A stretch of 21,117 nt of DNA. Source: JBKEAJ01 sp047972135 (GTDB lineage: Bacteria > Bacteroidota > Bacteroidia > Bacteroidales > Prolixibacteraceae). Location: NCBI GenBank assembly GCA_047972135.1, contig JBKEAJ010000027.1, positions 1 through 21,117 of the forward strand. The letters run 5' to 3'. Shown piece by piece: positions 7,461-15,430 of the stretch (positions are counted from its first letter, which is position 1; every line of letters begins with the position of its first letter). The notes below the pieces were generated by a model that saw only the letters and a program-made list of their open reading frames with translations, was not told where the DNA came from and made no database searches. The translations under genes were made by a program, and so were the position numbers.

Positions 7461-8096
7461 TTACCAATTACCTGCATTATTATTTATTTCTTCAACAGAA
7501 CCCACAAACAGACCAGGATACAAACCGTTTACGCGTGCCTCCTCATTGGTGTTTATTATCAACTGTCCATATTGTGCTTCTAAACCCGACAACATAACAC
7601 TGTTGTGAACCCTTGCCTCAAATACAGGTATCATCTGAGCTGCTGCCGACATTAATGAATCTGACCTCATCAAAAATACTTTCTTGTCAGTAAACGGAAC
7701 ATAACGAAGCTGAGAGGCATCGAAGCCCTTGCCAAAGTTCTCATCCTTCACCGAAACCTTAAATTCTTTACGAATAATATCGCCATTCTTCACTGCTTGC
7801 TCCAAGGTAATTCCTTTATCAATCATCTCGTCGGTAAGCTCGCCTACACTCATAACTCGTGTTAGCGAGTCGTGCTCTACAAAGTCTATCAAGGTGTCAA
7901 ACGATGCGGTGTACTTTCCGTTCGCATCCTTGAACGCAACTTGTGCCTTCTTAATATCCTCAAGTCGCTCAATAGTTGCTTGACGTCGTTCGCCATATGC
8001 CTTTAAATAATCAATAGGATCTTGGATAGTCTTATAAACCAAGAACCCAAAGAAAGCCGCAATGCCTAAAAATACAATTACTAATAGTGTTCTCAT
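7461..8096 (-). CDS. Conserved Bacteroidales protein with one N-terminal TM helix, pseudopilin-like
   Basis: From the ATG at 8096 the product has 211 residues: a hydrophobic segment at 3-21, then a charged helix and AQVAFKDANGKYTASFDTL (51-69). A TM helix leading into a long helix and then (K/R)xxNGxY resembles the shape of type II/IV pseudopilins (typical form LxxYKLDNGRYPT). There is no prepilin peptidase site (G followed by FTLxE), so it would be an uncleaved relative at most. The frame is open to a GTG at 8156, but those 20 residues are polar and poorly suited before a TM. ATG 8096 has the A-rich leader TATAGAAGAA. The DUF3822-type gene follows after 13 bp. Function unknown. Confidence 0.72.
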   Translation of the reverse strand: MRTLLVIVFLGIAAFFGFLVYKTIQDPIDYLKAYGERRQATIERLEDIKKAQVAFKDANGKYTASFDTLIDFVEHDSLTRVMSVGELTDEMIDKGITLEQAVKNGDIIRKEFKVSVKDENFGKGFDASQLRYVPFTDKKVFLMRSDSLMSAAAQMIPVFEARVHNSVMLSGLEAQYGQLIINTNEEARVNGLYPGLFVGSVEEINNNAGNW

Positions 8097-8290
8097 TTCT
8101 TCTATATTATTTGATATTTTATTGCTATCTGATAACTTAATATTAATTTCAGCCACTCTTTACATTTGCAAGTATAATCAAAAAAAAAGACAATACACCG
8201 CTTTTGATGATTTTTTTTCTGTTTTTTTTGAACTATATTCCTTCGTTATGAATTTTAAAAATGTAAGCCCTTATAAATCAGGCGTCAACA

Positions 8291-9232
8291 TCATCTCCAC
8301 TCTACAATATCGCCCCGCTCGCTCCTTAGCATTTTCTCCGGAACCGACGCTTTTATCTCGTCAGCGAGAATTTGAGACAGCTTACTCTTGGCATAATGCC
8401 TCGAATACACCATGCTCACCTCTCGCAATGGGGTCATATCTGCAATCCTCTGCACATTTTCAAAGCGCTCCTCTGTCATATCTATTGTCGACAACTCCGG
8501 AATTACAGTAACACCACCGTCCTTGTCTATGATGTTGAAAATCGTTTCCAAAGACCCTGCTTCAAATGAAAATTTATGATCTTTCTCCGTCTTTCGCATT
8601 GCTGAACATAGATTAAGTATCTGATGCCTAAAACAATGACTATCATTGAGCAGTAATAAGTCCTGCTCCTGCAACACTTTGACACTTACATTCTTTTCAT
8701 CTTGAATGGAGTTTCCCTCGTTGGAATAAACCAACATCTCCTCATAAAATAAGGGAGACTCTATCAACTTGTGGTCGCCTATTGGAGTAACCAAAATACC
8801 AACATCTATGAGATCCTTACTTAATTTGTCGATTATACTCTCCGTGGTAATTTCTTCTATACGTAGAAATATATTGCTGTACTTTTCCTTAAAATTACCA
8901 ATAAACAATGGCAACAGAAAAGGTGCTATCGTGGGAATAATTCCTATTTTCAATTCCCCCCCAACATTATCCTTATAATCGTCGATTATCATCGACATTT
9001 TCTTATTCTCCCTCAGTATAATCCTTGCCTGATCTATTATTCCCATCCCTATATCGGTCGGCATCAATGGATGTTTACTCCTGTCAAAAATAACGACATC
9101 AAGATCTTCTTCCAACTTCTTAATTTGCATACTCAAGGTAGGCTGTGTGATACAACACATCTCTGCTGCCTTGCCGAAATGCCGATATGTATCAACTGCC
9201 ACAATATACTCCAACTGCGTAATTGTCACCAT
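8291..9232 (-). CDS. oxyR: LysR-family peroxide sensor OxyR
   Basis: The 313-residue regulator has the LysR winged helix-turn-helix at its N-terminus (ITQLEYIVAVDTYRHFGKAA, 4-23, then CCITQPTLSMQIKKLEEDL, 26-44). The effector domain follows from about residue 90 (GGELKIGIIPTIAPFLLP). HCFRHQILNLC (199-209) places Cys200 and Cys209 eight residues apart, exactly the spacing of the redox pair C199/C208 in E. coli OxyR. Peroxide would oxidise Cys200 to a disulfide with Cys209 and switch on catalase, AhpCF and Dps genes. None of those targets lies in this window, so it acts in trans. A 194-bp AT-rich gap follows before the next gene. The upstream side faces the repeat-rich spacer, and no consensus promoter was found. 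Confidence 0.95.
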   Translation of the reverse strand: MVTITQLEYIVAVDTYRHFGKAAEMCCITQPTLSMQIKKLEEDLDVVIFDRSKHPLMPTDIGMGIIDQARIILRENKKMSMIIDDYKDNVGGELKIGIIPTIAPFLLPLFIGNFKEKYSNIFLRIEEITTESIIDKLSKDLIDVGILVTPIGDHKLIESPLFYEEMLVYSNEGNSIQDEKNVSVKVLQEQDLLLLNDSHCFRHQILNLCSAMRKTEKDHKFSFEAGSLETIFNIIDKDGGVTVIPELSTIDMTEERFENVQRIADMTPLREVSMVYSRHYAKSKLSQILADEIKASVPEKMLRSERGDIVEWR

Positions 9233-9537
9233 ATTACTCTCATTTTATTTTTTCGTATTAATACTCATAAAACAAAACACTTCTATATTTTGTTTCCATA
9301 GTCTAGTTAATACTTCTTTTTTTACGAGTTATAAAAGTAGTGCTTTTAATCTTCTAACTCGCAAGCATTAGGAATTATTAACTAAATAGAGGCGATATGC
9401 CGTACGCTCCAGACTATATGCAAACAGACTTGTTTATCGTTGAATTGTTTAAGGTTTAATTGTTTAGGGTTTAGAAAATGCTGTATGCAGTAGGCTTTAT
9501 GCTTTAAGCGAGCAGCCTTTATATAGAAATACAAGAA

Positions 9538-9570
9538 CGTCATTGCGAGGAGCTGGCGACGAAGCAATCT
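9538..9570 (+). repeat. REP-like unit, single copy
   Basis: The unit begins CGTCATTGCGAGGAGC and ends GACGAAGCAATCT. It matches the reverse complement of 414-446 at 32 of 33 positions. Confidence 0.85.
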
Positions 9571-9720
9571 CTGTCGTGCGTCTCTGAAGGTGTGTCATTG
9601 ATGCCTGAAAAACAAATGGTATACACTGTTTTAAAGAACAACTCTTTTGGCTGAATAGTTACGGCAATATGCCGTACGTCTAGGTTATAAGCAAACAGCC
9701 GGTGATAATATGATAATGTA

Positions 9721-9743
9721 GGGGCAGGGCTTGTGCCTGCCCC
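9721..9743. repeat. GC-rich hairpin repeat
   Basis: GGGGCAGGGC pairs with GCCTGCCCC around a short TTGT loop, with one bulged G. A fragment of similar wording (GGTCTGCCCCTAC) lies at 3991-4003 in the opposite orientation. Confidence 0.7.
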
Positions 9744-9760
9744 GTTGCTAAACTCTCCTC

Positions 9761-9794
9761 CTCGTGGAGGAGGGGTATCGCAGGCGGGGTGGTT
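9761..9794 (+). repeat. GGAGGAGGGG interspersed repeat, copy 1
   Basis: CTCGTGGAGGAGGGGT, two variable bases, then CGCAGGCGGGGTGGTTT. The second copy at 20801-20834 has the same sequence except at the variable positions. The GC content is far above the surroundings. Confidence 0.85.
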
Positions 9795-9870
9795 TGCATT
9801 TTTTATTCTTCATTTATTACATTCATCATCCTGCAATCCATAACATTACGGGTTTGGTGGTGTATCTTTC

Positions 9871-9924
9871 CCCATGGCGGTGCCATGGGCTGAATTAATT
9901 ATGGCTTGCAGCCATAAACAGCCC
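9871..9924. repeat. Double-hairpin repeat with alternative pairing
   Basis: Two perfect hairpins lie side by side: CCCATGGC/GCCATGGG with loop GGT (9871-9889), and TTATGGCT/AGCCATAA with loop TGC (9899-9917). GGGCTG (9887-9892) is also complementary to CAGCCC (9919-9924), so an outer stem around hairpin 2 competes with the base of hairpin 1. No adjacent gene explains it. Confidence 0.75.
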
Positions 9925-9963
9925 ACATCGTAGCTTTGTAATATCGAGGCATCTACATTTTGT

Positions 9964-9991
9964 CGTCATTGCGAGCGCAGCGTGGCAATCT
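9964..9991 (+). repeat. REP-like unit, divergent copy
   Basis: CGTCATTGCGAGCGCAG followed by CGTGGCAATCT shares both ends of the REP-like unit, but the centre is shorter and has GTGG where the other copies have GAAG. Confidence 0.75.
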
Positions 9992-10285
9992 GTTCTTTGT
10001 AAATAGATGCAGTTTTGATGAATTGCCCCTATCTTTAGATAGAAGATTAATAAGCATCACCCTAACAGGAGGCTACTCATTAATTAATATAATTCGTTAA
10101 ATCTCAAGAAATTAAACTCAAAACAACTAAACGATTAAACAACTAAACCCTAAACAAGGCTGCTTGCTTATAGCGAACAGCAAATAGCTAATTACCCACT
10201 TTATTCGTCATAGAGCCATATTCAAGAATACACAGGACTCGCAAATATCTCTTGTGAAAAAAATGGCAATTTAAATCCTCATTAA

Positions 10286-10316
10286 TTTTACATTACTGAA
10301 ACTATTACTATATTTG
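10286..10316 (+). promoter_or_regulatory. Bacteroidota-type promoter for the EF-G2 gene
   Basis: TATATTTG at 10309-10316 fits the -7 consensus TAnnTTTG. TTTT at 10286-10289, 19 bp upstream, is a near match to the -33 TTTG. Transcription would start near 10322, giving a leader of about 40 nt. Confidence 0.6.
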
Positions 10317-10362
10317 AGCCTAAGAAAATTGAAAAGTACACATTTATAAAATTCAGAAAATT

Positions 10363-12516
10363 ATGAAGACATACAAACCAAACGAAATCAGAAATATAGC
10401 AGTAATAGGAAGTTCCGGTAGCGGAAAAACGTCCCTGACCGAAGCGATGCTCTATAAATATGGAGTTATCAGCAAGAAAGGGACAGTGAGCAACAATAAT
10501 ACAATATCAGATTTCCATCCTATTGAACATTCGTTTGGGAAGTCTGTCTTTCCATCACTGATGTGCACTGAGATAGAGGATTGCAAAATAAACTTTATCG
10601 ACACTCCGGGAATGAGCGACTTTGTGGGAGGTGTGGCGTCAGCCCTAAGCGTAGTATCGACAAGCCTAATGGTCGTAAACGCTGCCCACGGCGTCGAGGC
10701 AGGTACCGAAGTTGCTTACAGAATGGCTAATACAAACAAAACTCCAATCATTTTTGCATTTAATTTCATCGACAGCTCTGATGCAAACTACGACAAAACC
10801 CTCGACGAAGTAAATGATTTGGTAGGAAAAAATAAACCCGTCGTTATCCAATTCCCTGTTAGCACAGGACCAGACACCAACGCAATTATTGATGTCCTCA
10901 AAATGACAATGTGCAAATACACAAACGGAAAAAGAGAAATGGTGGATATTCCCGACGAATTTAAGGATAGAGCCGCAGAACTCCACAATGCACTCGTAGA
11001 AAAAGCAGCAGAAAATGACGAAGAGCTGATGGAAAAATATTTCGATAAAGGCGAACTTTCCGAAGATGAATTGCGAAAAGGTATAAAATTGGGAATGGCA
11101 GACAACTCCTTATACCCTATTTTCTGTTGTAGCGCCGAAAAAGAAATGGGCGTGTACAGAATAATGGAGTTTATTAAAGGAACAGTCCCTTCGCCTGTAG
11201 ACGTAAAACCAAAAGTCGACCTAAATGGAGGAGAACCAAAAAGAGAGGCTAATGCACCAACATCCATATTTATATATAAGGTAGACATTGAGCAACATGT
11301 CGGAGAAGTAACTTATTTTAAAGTGATAAGCGGAACGGTAAAGGAAGGACTTGACCTGATAAACACTAACAACGACACAAAAGAAAGACTCTCACAAATC
11401 TTTACCGTAGAAGGAAAAAACAGAACAAAAGCTGTAGAATTGCAGGCAGGAGACCTGGGTGCAACAGTGAAATTAAAAAATTCAAGAGCAAACCACACCC
11501 TCTGCGAAAAGGGTATAAGCTACAAGTTCGAGCCTATAAAATTCCCAACACCTCTGTACACCGTTGCAATAAAAGCAGAAAACGAGGCAGAAGACGAAAA
11601 AATGGGCGAATGCCTCACAAAACTATCAAACGAAGACCCTACTTTCGTAATAGAACACTCTAAAGAACTGAGACAGATACTAGTACACTGCCGTGGAGAA
11701 CATCATCTGAGTATCCTTCATTGGTATTTCGACAATGTTTTCAACATGAAAATATGCATATCGACACCGAGGATTGCATATCGGGAAACTATTACTAAGA
11801 TAGCCCAAGCTGATTACAGACACAAAAAACAATCGGGCGGAGCAGGACAGTTCGGCGAAGTACATATCGTAATCGAACCATACGAGGATGGTATGCCAAG
11901 CCCTGCTTCGTACAACATTAATGGTAAAGAAACAAAAGTATCCCTTAGAAATACCGATGAACACACCCTCCCATGGGGAGGAAAACTCGTATTTTGCAAT
12001 TGCATCGTGGGCGGAGCTATTGATGCGAGATTTCTACCCGCCATACTAAAAGGAATAATGGAGAAAATGGAAGAAGGTCCGCTAACCGGCTCTTACGCCA
12101 GAGATATAAGAGTTTGTGTTTACGACGGCAAAATGCACCAAGTCGATTCAAATGAACTCTCATTTAAACTTGCTGGACGTAACGCTTTTAGTGCCGCATT
12201 CAAAAATGCAGCCCCACGTATTCTCGAACCTATATACGACATAAGTGTCCGCGTGCCTTCCGATAAAATCGGAGACGTAATGAGCGACCTGCAAACTCGA
12301 AGAGCTATTATTATGGGCATGGACAGCGAATACGGATATGAAAAAATCGAAGCAAAAGTACCTCTAAAAGAAATTGCGAAATACTCAACTGCTCTTAGCT
12401 CCCTCAGTCAGGGACGAGGTGTGTTCTCTATCAAATTCTCAAATTACGAGAAAGTACCCACAGACATTCAAGAGGAACTTATCGCCAACTACGAAAAAGA
12501 AGAGTCCGAAGTGTAA
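10363..12516 (+). CDS. Elongation factor G paralog (EF-G2/FusA2 type) with altered GTPase motifs
   Basis: The 717-residue protein has the full EF-G domain order. The G domain carries P-loop GSSGSGKT (16-23) and switch II DTPGM (80-84). Domain II starts near 298, and domain III is around 395-465. Domain IV runs from about 469, with HKKQSGGAGQFGEV (487-500) and VYDGKMHQVDSNELSF (586-601). Domain V begins near 620. Two departures from canonical EF-G stand out: the catalytic His of DTPGH is Met84, and the guanine-specificity motif NKxD reads NFID (134-137). The domain IV tip His (592, matching E. coli His583) is kept. EF-G2 of gut Bacteroides is reported to support translocation without GTP hydrolysis and to help under carbon limitation; this protein is probably an orthologue. 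The canonical fusA is not in the window. Confidence 0.9.
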   Translation: MKTYKPNEIRNIAVIGSSGSGKTSLTEAMLYKYGVISKKGTVSNNNTISDFHPIEHSFGKSVFPSLMCTEIEDCKINFIDTPGMSDFVGGVASALSVVSTSLMVVNAAHGVEAGTEVAYRMANTNKTPIIFAFNFIDSSDANYDKTLDEVNDLVGKNKPVVIQFPVSTGPDTNAIIDVLKMTMCKYTNGKREMVDIPDEFKDRAAELHNALVEKAAENDEELMEKYFDKGELSEDELRKGIKLGMADNSLYPIFCCSAEKEMGVYRIMEFIKGTVPSPVDVKPKVDLNGGEPKREANAPTSIFIYKVDIEQHVGEVTYFKVISGTVKEGLDLINTNNDTKERLSQIFTVEGKNRTKAVELQAGDLGATVKLKNSRANHTLCEKGISYKFEPIKFPTPLYTVAIKAENEAEDEKMGECLTKLSNEDPTFVIEHSKELRQILVHCRGEHHLSILHWYFDNVFNMKICISTPRIAYRETITKIAQADYRHKKQSGGAGQFGEVHIVIEPYEDGMPSPASYNINGKETKVSLRNTDEHTLPWGGKLVFCNCIVGGAIDARFLPAILKGIMEKMEEGPLTGSYARDIRVCVYDGKMHQVDSNELSFKLAGRNAFSAAFKNAAPRILEPIYDISVRVPSDKIGDVMSDLQTRRAIIMGMDSEYGYEKIEAKVPLKEIAKYSTALSSLSQGRGVFSIKFSNYEKVPTDIQEELIANYEKEESEV

Positions 12517-12568
12517 CATTGAACATTTTTGTATAACTTCGCTACTTTAAAAATAAAAACAACAAAGC

Positions 12569-15370
12569 ATGAATTACAAACATCTTTTTACGATAGCTGC
12601 TATACTTATAGGCACGCTATCTTCGATTGCTCAAGAAGTAAAACTTGATCCCGCCGTTAGACATGGAGTCTTGGATAATGGCATGACTTACTATATCAGA
12701 CACAACGAGGAACCCAAAGAACGTGTCAGCTTCTACATGGCTCAAAAAGTTGGTGCTATGGTGGAAAACGATAGTCAGGACGGACTCGCTCACTTCCTTG
12801 AACATATGGCATTTAATGGCACCAAGAATTTTAATGACCAAAAATTCTTGTCAGTCCTCGAACGCTACGGAATGGAATTTGGCAGAGACATCAATGCATA
12901 CACGGCATTCGACCAAACAGTGTATAATCTCAGCAATGCCAACTCCACAGACGAAGGTCTTGTGGATACCTGCCTATTGGTACTGCATGATTGGTCTAAC
13001 TTCATCTCACTTCACAACGACGAAATTGACAAAGAACGAGGGGTGATAGTCGAAGAATGGAGAACCAGAAACGACGCCGGAAGAAGAATACTAAAACAGA
13101 GCCTCCCTTTCTTATTCGAAAACTCTAAATATGCAAAAAGAGATGTTATGGGAGACACCGCTCTTATAAAAAACTTTGATTACCAAACTCTTAAAGACTA
13201 CTACCACAAGTGGTACAGACCCGATCTTCAAGCGGTTATCATTATTGGCGATGTTGATGTAGACAAAATGGAAGCTAAAGTGAAAAAACTTATGGGAAGT
13301 ATCCCTAAAGCCGTAAATCCTGCTAAGAGAGTGTACAATGACGTTCCCGACTACGATAAAAAATATGCTGTACTTACAGACAAAGAATTATCGCGCACGA
13401 CTATTAAATACATGTGGAAACATGACGAGTATCCAATAGATAAAAGAGACACCTACGACTACTTCAAATTTAATCTTACTAATAGACTGATGACAGGCAT
13501 GTTCGGAGCGAGAATTAGAGAATATATGAATGCAACCGAAAAACCTAGTTATACCAGTGCAGGAATGTATTACTCAGAGTATGTGCCAGCTATATATGAC
13601 TATGCAATATATCAAATAATACTTCAACCAGATAATATAAACAAAGGCATAGAAGACGCATTATCACAACTAATGAGAGCTAAAAATCAAGGTTTCTTGC
13701 AAGCTGAGCTTGACCGCGCAAAAACTAAAACGCTCACCTCCTACGAAAGTGCAGTGAAAAGCAAAGACAGAACCAGCAACGATTCATATGCCACCGAATA
13801 TGTAACTAATTTTATTGAAAACGAACCATGCCCAGGCATAGAGACTGAATATGAAGTAGTAAAAAAAGTATTGGATGAAATAAGCATTGATGACATAAAC
13901 GGCAAACTCAAAGAGTGGATGACAGATAAAAATCTTGCCGTTTCTTATGAAGGTGCAGACAAGAGCAAAGCTCCATCAGAAAGTGAAATTTGGGCAACAT
14001 ACAACAAGCTGGACAAAGCAGACTTAGAACCATACAAAGAGGACAATGTGGCAACAGAGCTACTCGATGCTTCCAAAATCAAAGCCGGAACAATTGTTTC
14101 CGAAAGCACTATTGACAACAACACTGGAGGAAAAATATTTACTCTCTCAAACGGTGTCAAACTTTACTTCAAACATACAGACTACAACAAAGACCAAGTG
14201 AGACTTTCAGCATACAGCAAGGGAGGAACATCACTATATGGCGTAGAGGATCTTCCTACAATATCAATAGGAACAGGTTTTATCGGCAGTTTCGGCATAG
14301 GCGATTTCGATGCAACACAGCTAGGAAAACTGCTGACAGGAAAAATAGCCGGTTCCAGTGTAACTGTAAGCGACCTACACGAAAATGTATCAGGATCTTG
14401 CTCTCCAAAAGACTTCGAAACAATGATGCAGCTTGTTTATATGAGATTTATGCACCCTCGTTTCGATGAAAAGGCTTTCAATTCTGGCATGAGCAGAACA
14501 ATTGAACACCTAAAACAACAAAGTAACAACCCGCGAAAAGCCCTGCAAGACTCTGTTGCAGTTTACATGAGCAACCACAGCCCCAGAACTTTGTTGCAAA
14601 AACCTGAGACTTACAACAAAATCAACTTCGGAAAAATCGAAAAGTTATATAAAGAACGATTTTCGGATGCTGACGACTTTACATTCTTAATATTAGGTAA
14701 TATTGATGAGGAAGAGGTGAAAACAATGGCTGCAAAATACATTGCATCACTTCCCAGCCTGCCCACTTCTGAAAACTTCGTAGACCATAAAGAGGGTATC
14801 GCTAAAGGGTTTACAGATGTTACTATTCCTCTGAAAATGGAAATAGGAAAGGCTACACCAATTCTATTCTACCAAAAAGAAACAGATTTTAGCCTTGAAA
14901 AAAGTTTAGTTGCCCAGATTATCAGTTCTGTCTTAGACTACAGATATACCGAAACTATCCGCGAAGAAGAAGGTGCTGCATACGGAGTGTCTGTTAATGC
15001 ATCAATGTCAAGAGAACCCGAGGGTGAATTTAATCTAATGGTATATTTCGATACAGATCAGACTAGAATTAATGACATAAAGAAAATTGTGAAGAACGAA
15101 ATTGCCAACCTTATTCAAAATGGTCCTTCTAAAGAAAACTTGGATAAAGCAATTAAACAGATGAAAATGAACAGAGACGAATTGAAAACTAATAACGCTT
15201 ATTGGCTAAGCTCTCTTGTCTCATTTGCTAAATATGGCGAAGATATCAACGACCCAGCAAACTTCGAAAATATTCTGAACAATATGACCCCTCAGAAAAT
15301 TCAGAAATATGCTAAGGAACTAATCCCTGATGCCAACGAACTAGACTTGACATTTATGCCTCAACAATAA
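12569..15370 (+). CDS. Secreted M16 family zinc metalloprotease (insulinase-like)
   Basis: The 933-residue protein starts with a signal peptide (hydrophobic 6-20, probable cleavage around SSIA-QEV near 21). It carries two M16 repeats. The first is active: HFLEH at 75-79 is the inverted zinc motif HxxEH, and ERGVIVEEW (156-164) supplies the distal Glu ligand, probably Glu163. The second, from about residue 520 (GKIFTLSNGVKLYFKHTD), lacks HxxEH but keeps the IREEEGAAYGV segment (about 808-818) that supplies the Arg/Tyr pair for substrate binding. This matches the single-chain periplasmic peptidases of Bacteroidota, which degrade oligopeptides. It begins 52 bp after the EF-G2 stop. No consensus promoter lies in that gap, so read-through from EF-G2 is likely. 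A strong hairpin follows the stop. Confidence 0.95.
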   Translation: MNYKHLFTIAAILIGTLSSIAQEVKLDPAVRHGVLDNGMTYYIRHNEEPKERVSFYMAQKVGAMVENDSQDGLAHFLEHMAFNGTKNFNDQKFLSVLERYGMEFGRDINAYTAFDQTVYNLSNANSTDEGLVDTCLLVLHDWSNFISLHNDEIDKERGVIVEEWRTRNDAGRRILKQSLPFLFENSKYAKRDVMGDTALIKNFDYQTLKDYYHKWYRPDLQAVIIIGDVDVDKMEAKVKKLMGSIPKAVNPAKRVYNDVPDYDKKYAVLTDKELSRTTIKYMWKHDEYPIDKRDTYDYFKFNLTNRLMTGMFGARIREYMNATEKPSYTSAGMYYSEYVPAIYDYAIYQIILQPDNINKGIEDALSQLMRAKNQGFLQAELDRAKTKTLTSYESAVKSKDRTSNDSYATEYVTNFIENEPCPGIETEYEVVKKVLDEISIDDINGKLKEWMTDKNLAVSYEGADKSKAPSESEIWATYNKLDKADLEPYKEDNVATELLDASKIKAGTIVSESTIDNNTGGKIFTLSNGVKLYFKHTDYNKDQVRLSAYSKGGTSLYGVEDLPTISIGTGFIGSFGIGDFDATQLGKLLTGKIAGSSVTVSDLHENVSGSCSPKDFETMMQLVYMRFMHPRFDEKAFNSGMSRTIEHLKQQSNNPRKALQDSVAVYMSNHSPRTLLQKPETYNKINFGKIEKLYKERFSDADDFTFLILGNIDEEEVKTMAAKYIASLPSLPTSENFVDHKEGIAKGFTDVTIPLKMEIGKATPILFYQKETDFSLEKSLVAQIISSVLDYRYTETIREEEGAAYGVSVNASMSREPEGEFNLMVYFDTDQTRINDIKKIVKNEIANLIQNGPSKENLDKAIKQMKMNRDELKTNNAYWLSSLVSFAKYGEDINDPANFENILNNMTPQKIQKYAKELIPDANELDLTFMPQQ

Positions 15371-15392
15371 ATTGATTATTAGACAGATACCT

Positions 15393-15430
15393 AACGAGAC
15401 TCGACTGTATAGTCGAGTCTCGTTTCTTTT
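15393..15430 (+). terminator. Hairpin terminator between convergent M16 protease and folC genes
   Basis: AACGAGACTCGACT (15393-15406) pairs perfectly with AGTCGAGTCTCGTT (15411-15424) around the loop GTAT, followed by TCTTTT. The T-rich side faces the plus-strand protease gene, whose stop is 23 bp upstream. On the minus strand the hairpin starts 5 bases after the folC stop but has no U tract, so it may serve folC less efficiently. Confidence 0.88.

Larger units (their letters stand above)
9233..10285. other. Gene-free mosaic of interspersed repeats between oxyR and EF-G2
   Basis: Neither strand has a credible gene. The minus-strand frame at 9382-9567 is built from repeat words. The first 150 bp are AT-rich oxyR upstream sequence. 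From about 9391 to 10190 several repeat families follow one another: two copies of a unit with ATATGCCGTACG and GCAAACAG (9391-9430, 9662-9700), GTTTAGGGTTTAG (9462-9474) with its reverse complement at 10143-10155, GGCTTTATGCTTTAAGC words, two REP-like units, a GC-rich hairpin, a GGAGGAGGGG unit and a double hairpin. The last 90 bp are unique AT-rich sequence leading to the promoter. Confidence 0.75.

Noticed and set aside
8161..8168. TACATTTG, a perfect TAnnTTTG on the plus strand
   Set aside because: It has no upstream element at 19-20 bp and no plus-strand gene downstream; such 8-mers are expected by chance in AT-rich DNA.
8169..8176. TATACTTG on the minus strand as a promoter for the pseudopilin-like gene
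   Set aside because: It has one mismatch to TAnnTTTG, and the nearest TTG-like element is only 14 bp upstream, too close for the known spacing.
8180..8230. Runs of A and T after oxyR as a terminator
   Set aside because: The only possible pairing is an A8/T9 stem with a loop of more than 25 bases and no GC pairs, too weak to call.
9382..9567. Open frame of 61 codons on the minus strand
   Set aside because: It is made almost wholly of interspersed repeat words and a REP-like unit, has no leader, and its translation resembles no protein family.
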